Positions 9,390 through 18,168 of a stretch of 64,000 nt of DNA are shown here, one piece after another. Source of the DNA: Acidimicrobiales bacterium (lineage in GTDB: Bacteria; Actinomycetota; Acidimicrobiia; Acidimicrobiales; Aldehydirespiratoraceae). Below the pieces are notes generated by a model. That model was not told the DNA's origin. It worked only from the letters and a program-made list of their open reading frames with translations, and did not search any database. Position numbers and translations under genes: made by a program. Numbering within the stretch: position 1 is the first letter of the stretch; the number at the start of each line of letters is the position of its first letter. The stretch spans positions 2,228,369 through 2,292,368 of the forward strand of contig JAWPML010000001.1 in the NCBI GenBank assembly GCA_033344915.1, read 5' to 3'.

Positions 9390-9403
9390 CGGATCCTCGT
9401 TTC

Positions 9404-9421
9404 TCGTTGTCGTTCCAACGA
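9404..9421. promoter_or_regulatory. Inverted repeat just upstream of the HNH gene
   Basis: TCGTTG (9404-9409) and CAACGA (9416-9421) form a 6-bp inverted repeat with a 6-base spacer, 15 bases upstream of the HNH start. In this position it could be a regulator site or leader hairpin. It is short enough to be chance. Confidence 0.3.
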
Positions 9422-9432
9422 AAATACCGAGG

Positions 9433-9445
9433 GGGTGTGACACCC
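9433..9445. promoter_or_regulatory. GGGTGT-N-ACACCC inverted repeat upstream of HNH gene
   Basis: This perfect 6-bp inverted repeat around one central base lies 44 bases upstream of the HNH start, in the 132-base divergent gap shared with the kinase gene. It is a plausible operator for a dimeric regulator. No regulator gene is adjacent. Confidence 0.35.
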
Positions 9446-9460
9446 ACGGATGGCGATCGG

Positions 9461-9478
9461 ACGTCTCCGCGGAGACGT
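9461..9478. repeat. 18-bp perfect palindrome, copy 2 (upstream of HNH gene)
   Basis: ACGTCTCCGCGGAGACGT is a perfect 18-bp palindrome whose central 16 bases are identical to 8019-8034. It lies 44 bases upstream of the kinase start and 72 bases upstream of the HNH start. Two copies bracketing an HNH endonuclease gene suggest a recognition or insertion site, or a small repeat family. Confidence 0.85.
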
Positions 9479-9521
9479 TCTTGCCGCTTCGGCTGCGCTC
9501 AGCCGTCGATAGGGTCCTCGG

Positions 9522-10415
9522 ATGATCACCGTCCCCGAGATCGTGCAGGAGAAGGCTCGGGTGGAGGGCGTTGCCTGGTGGATCGACGCCGCGCCACGCG
9601 TGGTGGAGGATCTCGCCGCTGCGTGGCAGTTGGAGGTCGGACCGGTGCTCACCGGAGGAACCGAGTCGCTCGTCGCCGAGGTCGTCCTGTCCGACGGCCG
9701 GGACGCGGTGCTGAAGGTCCTCATCCCCCGCCAGGACTTCGCCTCCGCCGAGGCGCTCGCGCTGCAGCGGGCGGACGGGCGTGGCGCAGCTCGGCTCTTC
9801 GCGTACGACGAGGAGCACGGCGCCCTGCTCCTCGAGCGCCTGGGGCCACCGTTGGATCGTGCCGGATTGCCGGCCGCCGCGCGGCACGAAATCCTCGCCC
9901 GCGCCGCACAGGCGTTCTGGCGCCCGATCGAGCCGGGTCTGCTGCGCGACGGCACCGAGCAGGCGACGTGGCTGGCCGACTGCATCGAACGCATGTGGGT
10001 GGACCTCGGCCGTCCGTGTTCGCGCGCGGCGATCGACCACGCGTTGTCGTGTGCCGAGCGGCGGGCGGCCGCGCACGACGACGAGCGCGCCGTCCTCGTG
10101 CACGGCGACGTCCACCAGTGGAACACGCTGCGCCGAGGAGACGAGTGGGTCCTGATCGATCCCGACGGCCTCTTCATGGCGCCCGCGTACGACCTCGGGA
10201 TCATCATGCGGGAGGACCCCGAGGAGCAGCTGAGCGGCGATCCCCGCGACCGCAGCCGTCGGCTCGCCGCGCTGACCGGTGTCGACGAGACCGCAGTGTG
10301 GGAGTGGGGCGTCGTCGAACGGGTCGCCACGGGACTCACCGCCCGCTCGATCGATCTCGAACCGGTGGCGACCACCATGCTCGCCGTCGCGGACCGACTG
10401 GCCGCCCGCCGCTGA
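9522..10415 (+). CDS. Aminoglycoside/hydroxyurea-type phosphotransferase family kinase
   Basis: This 297-residue protein resembles the family that includes streptomycin 6-kinase and hydroxyurea phosphotransferase. The catalytic loop VLVHGDVHQWNTL carries the aspartate and asparagine, and the Mg2+-binding loop is VLIDPDG. The N-lobe has a nucleotide-binding lysine in AVLKVLIP. Members phosphorylate small molecules and can inactivate aminoglycosides. The natural substrate here is unknown and resistance should not be assumed. The gene is alone on the plus strand between the HNH gene and the LuxR-type regulator. Its stop lies 4 bases from the convergent LuxR-gene stop. Confidence 0.85.
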   Translation: MITVPEIVQEKARVEGVAWWIDAAPRVVEDLAAAWQLEVGPVLTGGTESLVAEVVLSDGRDAVLKVLIPRQDFASAEALALQRADGRGAARLFAYDEEHGALLLERLGPPLDRAGLPAAARHEILARAAQAFWRPIEPGLLRDGTEQATWLADCIERMWVDLGRPCSRAAIDHALSCAERRAAAHDDERAVLVHGDVHQWNTLRRGDEWVLIDPDGLFMAPAYDLGIIMREDPEEQLSGDPRDRSRRLAALTGVDETAVWEWGVVERVATGLTARSIDLEPVATTMLAVADRLAARR

Positions 10416-10419
10416 CAGC

Positions 10420-13035
10420 TCAGCCCAGGGCGGGCGCGAGGACCACGGCGAGTTCCTCGCGGCTGGCGACGTCGAGCCGTCGATAGACGGCTCGCAGGTG
10501 GTTGTCGACGGTACGCCGCGCGACCACGAGGCGATCGGCGATCTCCTGGCTCGAGAGCCCGCGCCCGGCGAGGCCGGCGATCTCGTGCTGCCGTTCGGTG
10601 AGCCCCCGCGGTGCGTCGGCGAGGGCGGGAGGCATGGTGCCGGAACAGCGCCGCCACCAGATCTCCGATCGGGCCGCCGATCTGGCCTGCGTCGTCTCGT
10701 CGCGGCCGTGGCGGGACGCCTGCGCCGCTGCCTCGGCGGCGAGGAGCGGGCACCCCAGGGCGGCTAGGTCGTGAGCTGCGGTGTCGAGACCGGCCGCGCT
10801 TGCGGCGACGAGCGACTCACCGTGCGCGGCGAACGCCCCCACCAGCGCCCCTCCGATCTCCGTCGCAGCCGCCGTCAGGTCGTCGATCACGAGCTCGGCC
10901 GCGCCCAGTCGCACCGCCTCGTGGAGTCCGACGACGCCCCACAACCGGTGACCGGCCTCCATCGCCAGGCGCGCCGCGGACGCGGCCTCGCCGGCACCCA
11001 CCGTGCGCTCGCCGCGCCGCACCGCCTCCCAGGCGCGCCGGCGCCCGGCCGCGATCTCGCGAATTCTGGGGTCGGTGATCCCGACCGCGGACTCTGCAAC
11101 CCGAGCGAGCGTGGTTGCCATGCCGGGCCGACCGGCCTGCCACGCGGCGGTGGCGCCGACCGCGGCGGAGAAGGGTCGCAAGCCGAACGGGTCCATGGCC
11201 CGGAAGCTGCGATCGGCATCGAAGGCCGCCGCCGCGGCGCCGTCGAGATCGCCGGTGAGCGGACCTGAGAACGCGACGCACAACCCCCACATACCGAGCG
11301 GCTCACCACGCGCCGTCGCGGCGGCGAGGGCTGTGGTGGCCGCGGCGTGGGCCTCGCCGACCCCACCCCGGCCCACGAGCGCGAGATGTTCGCACACCGC
11401 GATGCGGGCCTGGATCAGCGGCTCGGGATCGTGGTCTTCGACCGACGCGCGAAGCCGAGCGAGCACCGAGTCCAGCCCGCCGAGGTCGAGGTGCAGACAC
11501 CGCAGCAAGGCGACGGCCAGTAGTTCCTCCGTCCGCGCGTCAGAGACCCGAGCATCGACGGGTCCGGAACCGGTGACGGTGTCGACCGGCTCGACGAAGG
11601 AGCGGACGAGCTCCTGCTCGCGCGACAGCCGCCGCGTCGCGCCGGGGTCCGAGACCGTGGTCGCCGCCGCGTCGAGATGCCGCAACGCCGCGTCCGGCGC
11701 CCGATTGAGCAACGTCTCGATCTGGGACCGCAGAACGGCGATGTCGGCGCGCTGCCCGTCATCGTCGGCGTGCGTCGCCGCGACATCGAGTTCGGCGAGC
11801 GCATCATCTGCGCGACGACCGCGACGGAGACACTCCGCGAGGACCAGACGCACGGACACGTCGTCGGGCTGCGCGGTCGACGCGGCATCGGCCAAGTGCT
11901 CAGCGAGGTCGAGGTCGGACTCGTCGAGGGCCAGACGGGCGAGTCCGGCGAGGTCCGCGGTGCCCAGCGGCACCGCGGACTCGATGGCCCACCGGGCGTG
12001 ACGAAGCGCCCACGACGCGTCTGGCTCCGGGTGGACGCCGGCCAACCGCGCGAGGTGCCGGCGTCGCGCCGCGGGACCCAATCCGGCGGCCACGCACGCG
12101 GCGACCAGCGGCCGGGCGGGCAGAATCGCACCGGACTCACCAGTCCGGGCTGAATCCAGCAGTTCGGCCCGCTCGAGCTCCTCACGGGCGTCGTCGTCGA
12201 GCACCACGTCCGCGACGAGCGCCGGCAACGGCGCGCCGACCGCGACGAGCTCGTACGCGCGCCGAGCACCGTCGCCGAGCCCGGCGAGGTGCTGGTCGAC
12301 GACGGCGCGGAGGCCGCTCGACACCGTGATCTCGCCGGTCCAATGCCAGACCTCGGCATCGGGGTCGACGCCCCCGGCGCGGTCGATGGCGTCGAGAAGG
12401 AGCTCCAGGTCACGGGGCCGACCACCCGTGTGATCCCAGAGCCGCTGGGCGCTCTCACGGGTCACCGGCCTGTCGCACACCGTGCCGACGAGCTGATCGT
12501 GCGCCTCCCGGCCGAGCGGCCCGATGTCGATGATGGTCGTGTCGGTCGTGGCGAAGGACCAACCCGTGGCCGCGGGCGCGGCTCGGGCATCGCGCCCGAC
12601 GATCACGATCCGGGACCCCCGCCGGCTCCGGAGACGCTCCAGGAGCGCGACGGACGCGTCGTCGAGCCACTGCGCCTCGTCGACCACCATGAGGAGGTCC
12701 ATGCCGTCGGCGGCATCGAGAAGATCCTGTTCGAGTGCAGCGATCACACCCAGTCGGTCGGCGGTGTCCAGTGCGCCGTCACGCGCGGCGAGCGGCGCCA
12801 CGGCGCCGAACGGCACGGTGTGGAGCGCCCGCGACGCAACGCTCGTGCACACGTGCCAGCCCCGCCGACTTCCGTGCTCGACGACGCATTCGAGCAATCG
12901 GGACGTCCCCGCGCCCGGAGTGCCGACGAGCGCGACGGGGCGCCGGGACGGATCGTCGAGCGCCTCCCGGATGCGCCGGTCCTCGCTCTCTCGCCCGATC
13001 AGCGGCCATGCCATCGCCGGCAGCGTACCGACCAT
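10420..13035 (-). CDS. LuxR-family transcriptional regulator with N-terminal AAA-type ATPase domain
   Basis: This protein of about 871 residues combines an N-terminal NTPase domain (PLIGRESEDRRI), a long alpha-helical solenoid-like middle and a C-terminal LuxR helix-turn-helix (GLTERQHEIAGLAGRGLSSQ, then VDNHLRAVYRRL). This is the layout of the LAL regulators related to MalT. Walker B is clear (LLMVVDEAQWLDD). Walker A reads GTPGAGTSR, so the invariant lysine is replaced by threonine. The start is uncertain: ATG 13035 has a GGGTGG stretch upstream; GTG 13066-13068 would overlap the previous gene by 11 bases; ATG 13014 directly precedes WPLIGRE. Target genes are unknown. Confidence 0.85.
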   Translation of the reverse strand: MVGTLPAMAWPLIGRESEDRRIREALDDPSRRPVALVGTPGAGTSRLLECVVEHGSRRGWHVCTSVASRALHTVPFGAVAPLAARDGALDTADRLGVIAALEQDLLDAADGMDLLMVVDEAQWLDDASVALLERLRSRRGSRIVIVGRDARAAPAATGWSFATTDTTIIDIGPLGREAHDQLVGTVCDRPVTRESAQRLWDHTGGRPRDLELLLDAIDRAGGVDPDAEVWHWTGEITVSSGLRAVVDQHLAGLGDGARRAYELVAVGAPLPALVADVVLDDDAREELERAELLDSARTGESGAILPARPLVAACVAAGLGPAARRRHLARLAGVHPEPDASWALRHARWAIESAVPLGTADLAGLARLALDESDLDLAEHLADAASTAQPDDVSVRLVLAECLRRGRRADDALAELDVAATHADDDGQRADIAVLRSQIETLLNRAPDAALRHLDAAATTVSDPGATRRLSREQELVRSFVEPVDTVTGSGPVDARVSDARTEELLAVALLRCLHLDLGGLDSVLARLRASVEDHDPEPLIQARIAVCEHLALVGRGGVGEAHAAATTALAAATARGEPLGMWGLCVAFSGPLTGDLDGAAAAAFDADRSFRAMDPFGLRPFSAAVGATAAWQAGRPGMATTLARVAESAVGITDPRIREIAAGRRRAWEAVRRGERTVGAGEAASAARLAMEAGHRLWGVVGLHEAVRLGAAELVIDDLTAAATEIGGALVGAFAAHGESLVAASAAGLDTAAHDLAALGCPLLAAEAAAQASRHGRDETTQARSAARSEIWWRRCSGTMPPALADAPRGLTERQHEIAGLAGRGLSSQEIADRLVVARRTVDNHLRAVYRRLDVASREELAVVLAPALG

Positions 13036-13057
13036 GATCCACCCGGTTCGAACGCTG

Positions 13058-13684
13058 TCATCCGGCACACTCCACGGCGAAGGCGAACGGCACGGGTGTC
13101 GGCATCTCCGTCCCTCCCGCCGCGGCGGTCGTGACGGCGAAGGTGTCGATCATCTGCCCGCTGCCGGTCGCCCGCCTGCCGTCGATCGAGAAGTCGTTGA
13201 TCACGGCAGTGCTCGCGTCCACGTCGGCTGCGAGCCCGATGTCCGGTCCCGACTCGAAGATGCGCCAGTTCAGCTCGTCGCGCTCATCTCGAACCGTCAT
13301 CGAGGGTGGCGCCCAGTCGACGGTCGTCGATGACTCCCAATCCTCGACCGGCAGGTCGATCGACATCTCCAGACCGGCCCCATCGGTAAACGTCGCGCTC
13401 AGCGCGCCCTGCAGCGCGACGCAGACGAGCTCCTGGGGAAACGTGAGCTCCTCGCCGACCGGGAAGATCGTCACGAGCGCGCCTGCGTCACCCGAGGGCG
13501 CCGAGGGACCGTCGTCGGCCCCGTCGTCGGTGCCGTCATCACCGCTGTCGTCGGTCTCGACGGGTTCCGGATCGTCGGCCGGATCCGCGGTTCGCCCATC
13601 ATCGCCGTCATCACCACACGCGGCCAGGACGAGCATGAGACCGAGGAACAGGGCGAGGAGCCGACGGGTCGAGGGAATGGTCAT
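13058..13684 (-). CDS. Predicted lipoprotein, function unknown
   Basis: This 208-residue protein has a lipoprotein signal: RRLLALFLGLMLVLAAC, with the cysteine in LAAC. A very acidic, Asp/Gly/Thr-rich linker follows, then a domain of about 130 residues ending in VECAG. ATG 13684 was chosen over a start 45 bases upstream because GGAG lies about 8 bases before it and the signal peptide then begins correctly. The gene starts 41 bases after the stop of the larger lipoprotein gene. Its C-terminal domain resembles the last part of that protein in general character (FAV-type ending, size), but the resemblance is too weak to claim duplication. Confidence 0.75.
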   Translation of the reverse strand: MTIPSTRRLLALFLGLMLVLAACGDDGDDGRTADPADDPEPVETDDSGDDGTDDGADDGPSAPSGDAGALVTIFPVGEELTFPQELVCVALQGALSATFTDGAGLEMSIDLPVEDWESSTTVDWAPPSMTVRDERDELNWRIFESGPDIGLAADVDASTAVINDFSIDGRRATGSGQMIDTFAVTTAAAGGTEMPTPVPFAFAVECAG

Positions 13685-13725
13685 GGGAAATCTCCGATCA
13701 ATGGCGGGTGGATGGGTCGTCCGGG

Positions 13726-16407
13726 TCACGATGTGCAGTCGAGGTCGAGGGTGAAGGGGTCGAAGGTCGCTCCGTCGGGGAGCTCCGACCCGGGGGCCAG
13801 GCGGTCGAAGGACTCGTTCACGTACAGCTCGCCTCGCGCGGTGAACCGCTCACCCTCGATCGTCATGGTGTCGACGGCGTCGGCGAAGTGCGGAGCACGG
13901 GTCTCGACCCAGGCGTAGTTGCTGGTGACGCCTTCCTCGTTCGGGGTGGTGAGGATCAGGGTGAGTCGGGGCTCGGAGGCGAGGTACTGCACGGTGATCG
14001 AATACGGCGGCCCATCGGCCAGGTCGATGCGACCGTCGGCGAAGAGGTCGCCATCGGTGATCTGGCAGTTCCACGTCGCCTGGATACCGCGGGGACGCTG
14101 ATTGGGCGGGTCGTGGCCGAACACGAGGATCTCGTCACCGATGGCGAGGATCGTGTCGCCCGGTGCCGGGGCCGGAACGGACGAATCACCCGCGGCGATC
14201 TCCCGCTCCGCCACCATGAGGAGGGCATCGAACGAATCGAGCGCCAGTGCGGGCTCGCCCGTCACCGCAACGTCGATGACGCAGGAGTCGAAGAGCGGCC
14301 CGTCGACGAAGACGCCGGCCGTGCGACAGGCCTGCTCGCCGAACACCCGGTCCTCCTCCGACAGCGACCCGACCACCACCTCATCCTCCGGGAACCCCTC
14401 GATCGTGAACGTCTCGTTCGACTCGCCGTCGTCGTAGTGGAAGAGCGATTCCGCGGCGGCGATGCGCCACGTCTCGATGAACTCGGGGTAGATCCGGTCG
14501 GTGAGCCGGCGCGGGTCGCCGTCGAACGGCGTGCCGTCGCGCCGGACGAGGTCTCCCTCGGGATCGCCGTCGCCGTCGCCGAACAACCCCACGGATCGAC
14601 CACCGGCAGCCGGCTCGACCGTGATGACGAGGCTGAACAGGTTCTTGTCGACCCGGATCACCGTGCCGTCCGGGGTGATCGCCAACCATCGGTCACCGAA
14701 CGAGACCAGCTCGCCCCCGCCCAAATCGAACGCGACGCCGCGCTCCAGCTCGACCGGCTCGCCATCGACCCACACGCCGCCGTCGAGGTGGAGCGAGACC
14801 TCGTGTCCGTCGACGGCCAAGCCCGCGGCGGTGGCGACCGACACGCCGATCGTCCCGTCGGCCCAGGGTTCGAGCCGCACCTGCACGATGGTGGAATCGT
14901 CGTCGTACAGGATGAACTCCCCGGCGGCGTTGTTGGTGTAGACCACCCCGTCGATGGTCGTGATGCGCACGTCGCCGTAGGCGATTCCCCCGGGCGACGG
15001 GGGCAGTTCGCCCGAGAATCCCGGCTCCTCGCATCCCGGGGGAGGCGGCGGCTCGTCGTCATCCTCCGGAGGATCGAAGTACGGGGTGAGGAGGGGCAAT
15101 TCCGGCGCGCTGTCGTCCACCTCGCCCTCACCGATGATCTCGACGCCGAGCGGCGGATCTGCCTGCTCCCGCACACTCGGGAACGAGTCGATGATCGGGA
15201 ACACCGGATCCGGCGACGAGGCGGCCTCGTTGAGCTCCCGGGCGACCGTGGCGAGGACCACGCAGCGGGCACGTGCCGCCAGGAGTCGGACCGTCGCGGT
15301 CATCTCCGCCTTCGAATCCATGGTGAAGATCTCGCCCAGATAGTGGACGGCGAACGATTCCTGGCCGTCCTCGACGTCGCCGGTGACGATGCCGGGAACG
15401 TCCGAGCCCGGAATCGTGAACGTCGTACGGAAACTCGCCGTGCCCGGCGACGACGCCGCCCGGTTCTTCACCAGCGAGTCCCAGACCTGATCCGTGTCCG
15501 GGCGTTCCAAGGCGAGGTCGAGCTGGACCAGAATGGCCGCCTTGACGTGACGATCGAGCAAGGTCGACCCCTCCCGTACCTCGACCGCCGTGTCGAGGAA
15601 CGGTGCCGCCACACCATCGTCGCCCAGGAAGCGGACGAACCCCTGGTCCCACCGGTGGGCGAAGAGCTCGATCGGCGACAGCCCGACCTCGGCGTCGGGG
15701 GCGTCGGGAAGCGTCTGGGCGAAGAGGTACTCCATCGCGACCGAGTCACCGGGCTGGATCTGGTCGACGACGGTGATGTCGACGACCGACCGGTCCGTAG
15801 AGCCCACGTGGTTGAGACCGTCGGGCTCGGCGGTGATGACCTCGACCAGAAGCGGTTGTCCCTGGGCGTCGTCGGCGAGCGCAGCAAGGACGTCCTCCGC
15901 GCCCTCTCCCTCCGCATTCGCCACAAGCTCGTCGATCAGATCGGTGTTCTCGCCCGGCGTCGCCGAGAGAAGGGCGAAATCGGACGAGAGGCCGGGGATC
16001 TCGTCTCCGTCGGCGTCGAGCACCCGGCCGTCCAACCCCGCGACCGGCTGGAGGGTCATGCCGTCGGCGAGTTCGATCGCGTCGCCCACCGGAACGGCCG
16101 TATCGACCACCGAGGCGAGGAACGACTCCACCCCGTCGTCGCGTTCGACCCACATGCCGAGGTGGACCGCCACGTCCTGGACCTTCGGCGCGCCCCGCAG
16201 GGCGTCGGCCACCGTCATCGGGCGCGGCTCGTCCGGTGGGTCCGCCACCGTCGTGGTGGTCGTGGATGCGGTCGTTGTCGTCGTGGGTGCGAGCGTGGTC
16301 GTCGGAGGGTCGGGGGCTGTCGCGCCGCCGTCGTCGCCACTGCACGCCGCCGCCAGGAGGGCGACGCAGAGGAAGACCGACACCGCCGTCGACCGGGCTC
16401 GCTCCAC
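13726..16407 (-). CDS. Large lipoprotein with von Willebrand factor type D-like domain
   Basis: This 893-residue exported protein has a lipobox (LLAAACSG, Cys22) and a Thr/Pro linker. Residues roughly 470-625 look like a VWD domain: GDVRITTIDGVVYTN and GEFILYDDD at its start, and GLFGDGDGDPEGDLVRRDGT at its end, matching the GLLGN-DGD-ND-type end of bacterial VWD domains. The rest is unrecognised. GTG 16407 was chosen because a strong purine-rich site (GGGGAGGGAG) ends 2 bases before it; a TTG 33 bases upstream is less likely. Bacterial VWD proteins are poorly studied. Adhesion or a binding role at the cell surface is only inferred. Confidence 0.75.
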   Translation of the reverse strand: MERARSTAVSVFLCVALLAAACSGDDGGATAPDPPTTTLAPTTTTTASTTTTTVADPPDEPRPMTVADALRGAPKVQDVAVHLGMWVERDDGVESFLASVVDTAVPVGDAIELADGMTLQPVAGLDGRVLDADGDEIPGLSSDFALLSATPGENTDLIDELVANAEGEGAEDVLAALADDAQGQPLLVEVITAEPDGLNHVGSTDRSVVDITVVDQIQPGDSVAMEYLFAQTLPDAPDAEVGLSPIELFAHRWDQGFVRFLGDDGVAAPFLDTAVEVREGSTLLDRHVKAAILVQLDLALERPDTDQVWDSLVKNRAASSPGTASFRTTFTIPGSDVPGIVTGDVEDGQESFAVHYLGEIFTMDSKAEMTATVRLLAARARCVVLATVARELNEAASSPDPVFPIIDSFPSVREQADPPLGVEIIGEGEVDDSAPELPLLTPYFDPPEDDDEPPPPPGCEEPGFSGELPPSPGGIAYGDVRITTIDGVVYTNNAAGEFILYDDDSTIVQVRLEPWADGTIGVSVATAAGLAVDGHEVSLHLDGGVWVDGEPVELERGVAFDLGGGELVSFGDRWLAITPDGTVIRVDKNLFSLVITVEPAAGGRSVGLFGDGDGDPEGDLVRRDGTPFDGDPRRLTDRIYPEFIETWRIAAAESLFHYDDGESNETFTIEGFPEDEVVVGSLSEEDRVFGEQACRTAGVFVDGPLFDSCVIDVAVTGEPALALDSFDALLMVAEREIAAGDSSVPAPAPGDTILAIGDEILVFGHDPPNQRPRGIQATWNCQITDGDLFADGRIDLADGPPYSITVQYLASEPRLTLILTTPNEEGVTSNYAWVETRAPHFADAVDTMTIEGERFTARGELYVNESFDRLAPGSELPDGATFDPFTLDLDCTS

Positions 16408-16505
16408 GTCTCCCTCCCCCGCCGCTCGTGTGCGGTTCAACCTAGGGACGCGGTGCCGTGCCGTCAGTACTCAATCACCCGGGATTCGCTACTCAGTCCT
16501 CGCGC

Positions 16506-18167
16506 TCAGCCCTCGCGGACCATGGGCACGATCATCGGGCGGCGCCGGGTGCGGTCGCTCACCGTCTGACCTGCCGCGCGACGGGTGACCTGGTTGAGCT
16601 TCTCCAGGTCCTTCTCGCCCTTCTTCAGGGCCTTGTGCAGCTCCCGTTCGACTGCGTCCGCCACGGCGTCCTCGTGGGCGAGCAGGGCCGGCTTCTCGAC
16701 CCAGCCGCGGGAGATGACGTCGGGCCCGGCGGTGATCTCCCGCCGTTCGATGTCGACGTGCACGACCACGGACACGAATCCGTCATCGCCCAGCACCCGG
16801 CGGTCGCCGAGCACGGCGTTGCCGATGTCGCCGACGGTGCCGTCGACGTAGACCCGGTCGGTCCCGATCGAACCGAGATGGGTGATGCCGTCGTCGGCGA
16901 TCTCGATCTGGTCGCCGTCCTCGCAGAAGACGACACGGTCTTCGGGCATGCCCATGCGGTGGGCGAGGTCACGATGGGCGACGAGGTGGGCGTACTCCCC
17001 GTGGACCGGGACGAACCATTCGGGCACGGCCACCGAGTGGAGCGTGGCCAGCTCCTGCTGCTTGCCGTGGCCGCTCGTGTGGACGTCGACCTGACCACTG
17101 TGGAGCACCTTGGCCCCGAGGCGGGCGAGGCCGTTGCGCACGGCCGCAACCGCGGCTTCGTTGCCGGGAATCGGGTGCGAGCTGAAGACGACCGTGTCGT
17201 TGCCGTCCAGCTTCAGCCAGCGGCTCTCCCCGATCGACATCTGGGTCAGCGCGGCCCGAGGCTCGCCCTGTGAGCCGGTGCAGACCACACAGATCCGCTC
17301 CGGTTCGAGATCGTCGATGTCCTCGATGTCGCGGATCGACGCGTCGGGAATCCGCAGGATGCCCACGTCACGGGCGAGCTTCACGTTGCGGCGCATCGAC
17401 AGGCCGAGGGTGACGAGCACCCGGCCCGTCTCGACCGCGGCATCGGCGATCTGCTGGATCCGATGGATGTGGCTGGCGAACGAGGCGATGATCACCCGTC
17501 GCCCCTCCTCGCCGCGGATGACGGCGTTCAGCGCGGCACCGACGTCCTTCTCCGAGCGCGACGCACCCGGCTGATCGGCGTTGGTCGAGTCGGCCAGCAG
17601 CAGCCGGATTCCCGGGTCGGAGCCGAGCGCGCCGATGCGCGAGAGATCGGTGCGGCGACCGTCGACCGGTGTGAGGTCGAGCTTGAAGTCGCTCGAGTGC
17701 AGGATGACGCCCTGCGCGGTGTGGAACGCGGTGATGTTGCCCGACGGGATCGAGTGGGTGACCGGGAGGAACTCGCAGTCGAAGGGACCCACCATGCCGC
17801 GGTCGCCGTCGTTGATCTTCTTCAGCGTTGTCTTGTCGAGCAGGCGCGCTTCCTTGAGCTTGTGCTGGACGAGCCCGAGGGTGAAGGCGGAGCCGTAGAT
17901 CGGCGCCGAGAGGTGTTCCATCAGGTACGGCAGGGCGCCGATGTGATCCTCGTGGGCATGCGTGGCGATGATCGCCTCGACCCGATCCGCGTTGTCGATC
18001 AGGTAGGAGAGATCCGGCAGGACGGCGTCGACGCCGGGGAGATCGTCGCCCGCGAACATCTGGCCGCAGTCGAGCACGACGATCCGGCCCTCGGTCTCGA
18101 TCGCGGCACAGTTGCGGCCGATCTGACCGAGGCCGCCGAGGAAGGTGATCTTGACCGGTGCGGCCAC
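16506..18167 (-). CDS. rnj: Ribonuclease J
   Basis: This 553-residue metallo-beta-lactamase/beta-CASP ribonuclease has both 5'-exonuclease and endonuclease activity in this family and acts in mRNA decay and rRNA maturation. The metal-binding motif is HAHEDHIGALP, and later motifs include LLLADSTNA, SGHGKQQE and VPVHGEY. Length is typical. The start is GTG (GTGGCCGCACCGG), one base after the dapA stop, so the two genes are coupled. The dapA-rnj pairing is conserved in Actinobacteria. The window also codes PNPase and RNase III. Confidence 0.95.
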   Translation of the reverse strand: MAAPVKITFLGGLGQIGRNCAAIETEGRIVVLDCGQMFAGDDLPGVDAVLPDLSYLIDNADRVEAIIATHAHEDHIGALPYLMEHLSAPIYGSAFTLGLVQHKLKEARLLDKTTLKKINDGDRGMVGPFDCEFLPVTHSIPSGNITAFHTAQGVILHSSDFKLDLTPVDGRRTDLSRIGALGSDPGIRLLLADSTNADQPGASRSEKDVGAALNAVIRGEEGRRVIIASFASHIHRIQQIADAAVETGRVLVTLGLSMRRNVKLARDVGILRIPDASIRDIEDIDDLEPERICVVCTGSQGEPRAALTQMSIGESRWLKLDGNDTVVFSSHPIPGNEAAVAAVRNGLARLGAKVLHSGQVDVHTSGHGKQQELATLHSVAVPEWFVPVHGEYAHLVAHRDLAHRMGMPEDRVVFCEDGDQIEIADDGITHLGSIGTDRVYVDGTVGDIGNAVLGDRRVLGDDGFVSVVVHVDIERREITAGPDVISRGWVEKPALLAHEDAVADAVERELHKALKKGEKDLEKLNQVTRRAAGQTVSDRTRRRPMIVPMVREG

Positions 18168-18168
18168 G

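Noticed and set aside
9390-10115. N-terminal extension of the HNH gene frame, up to 712 residues
   Set aside because: The extension runs antisense through the kinase gene, is low in family resemblance, and an ATG with a GAGG site sits at 9389 before the DUF222 domain.
9522-10415. Aminoglycoside resistance gene
   Set aside because: The kinase fold is clear, but this family includes many housekeeping or unknown kinases, and nothing here shows an antibiotic substrate.
13708-16569. A 953-residue open frame on the plus strand opposite the VWD lipoprotein
   Set aside because: It is arginine/histidine/aspartate-rich with no domain or signal peptide. The minus-strand protein has a lipobox, ribosome site and domain pattern.
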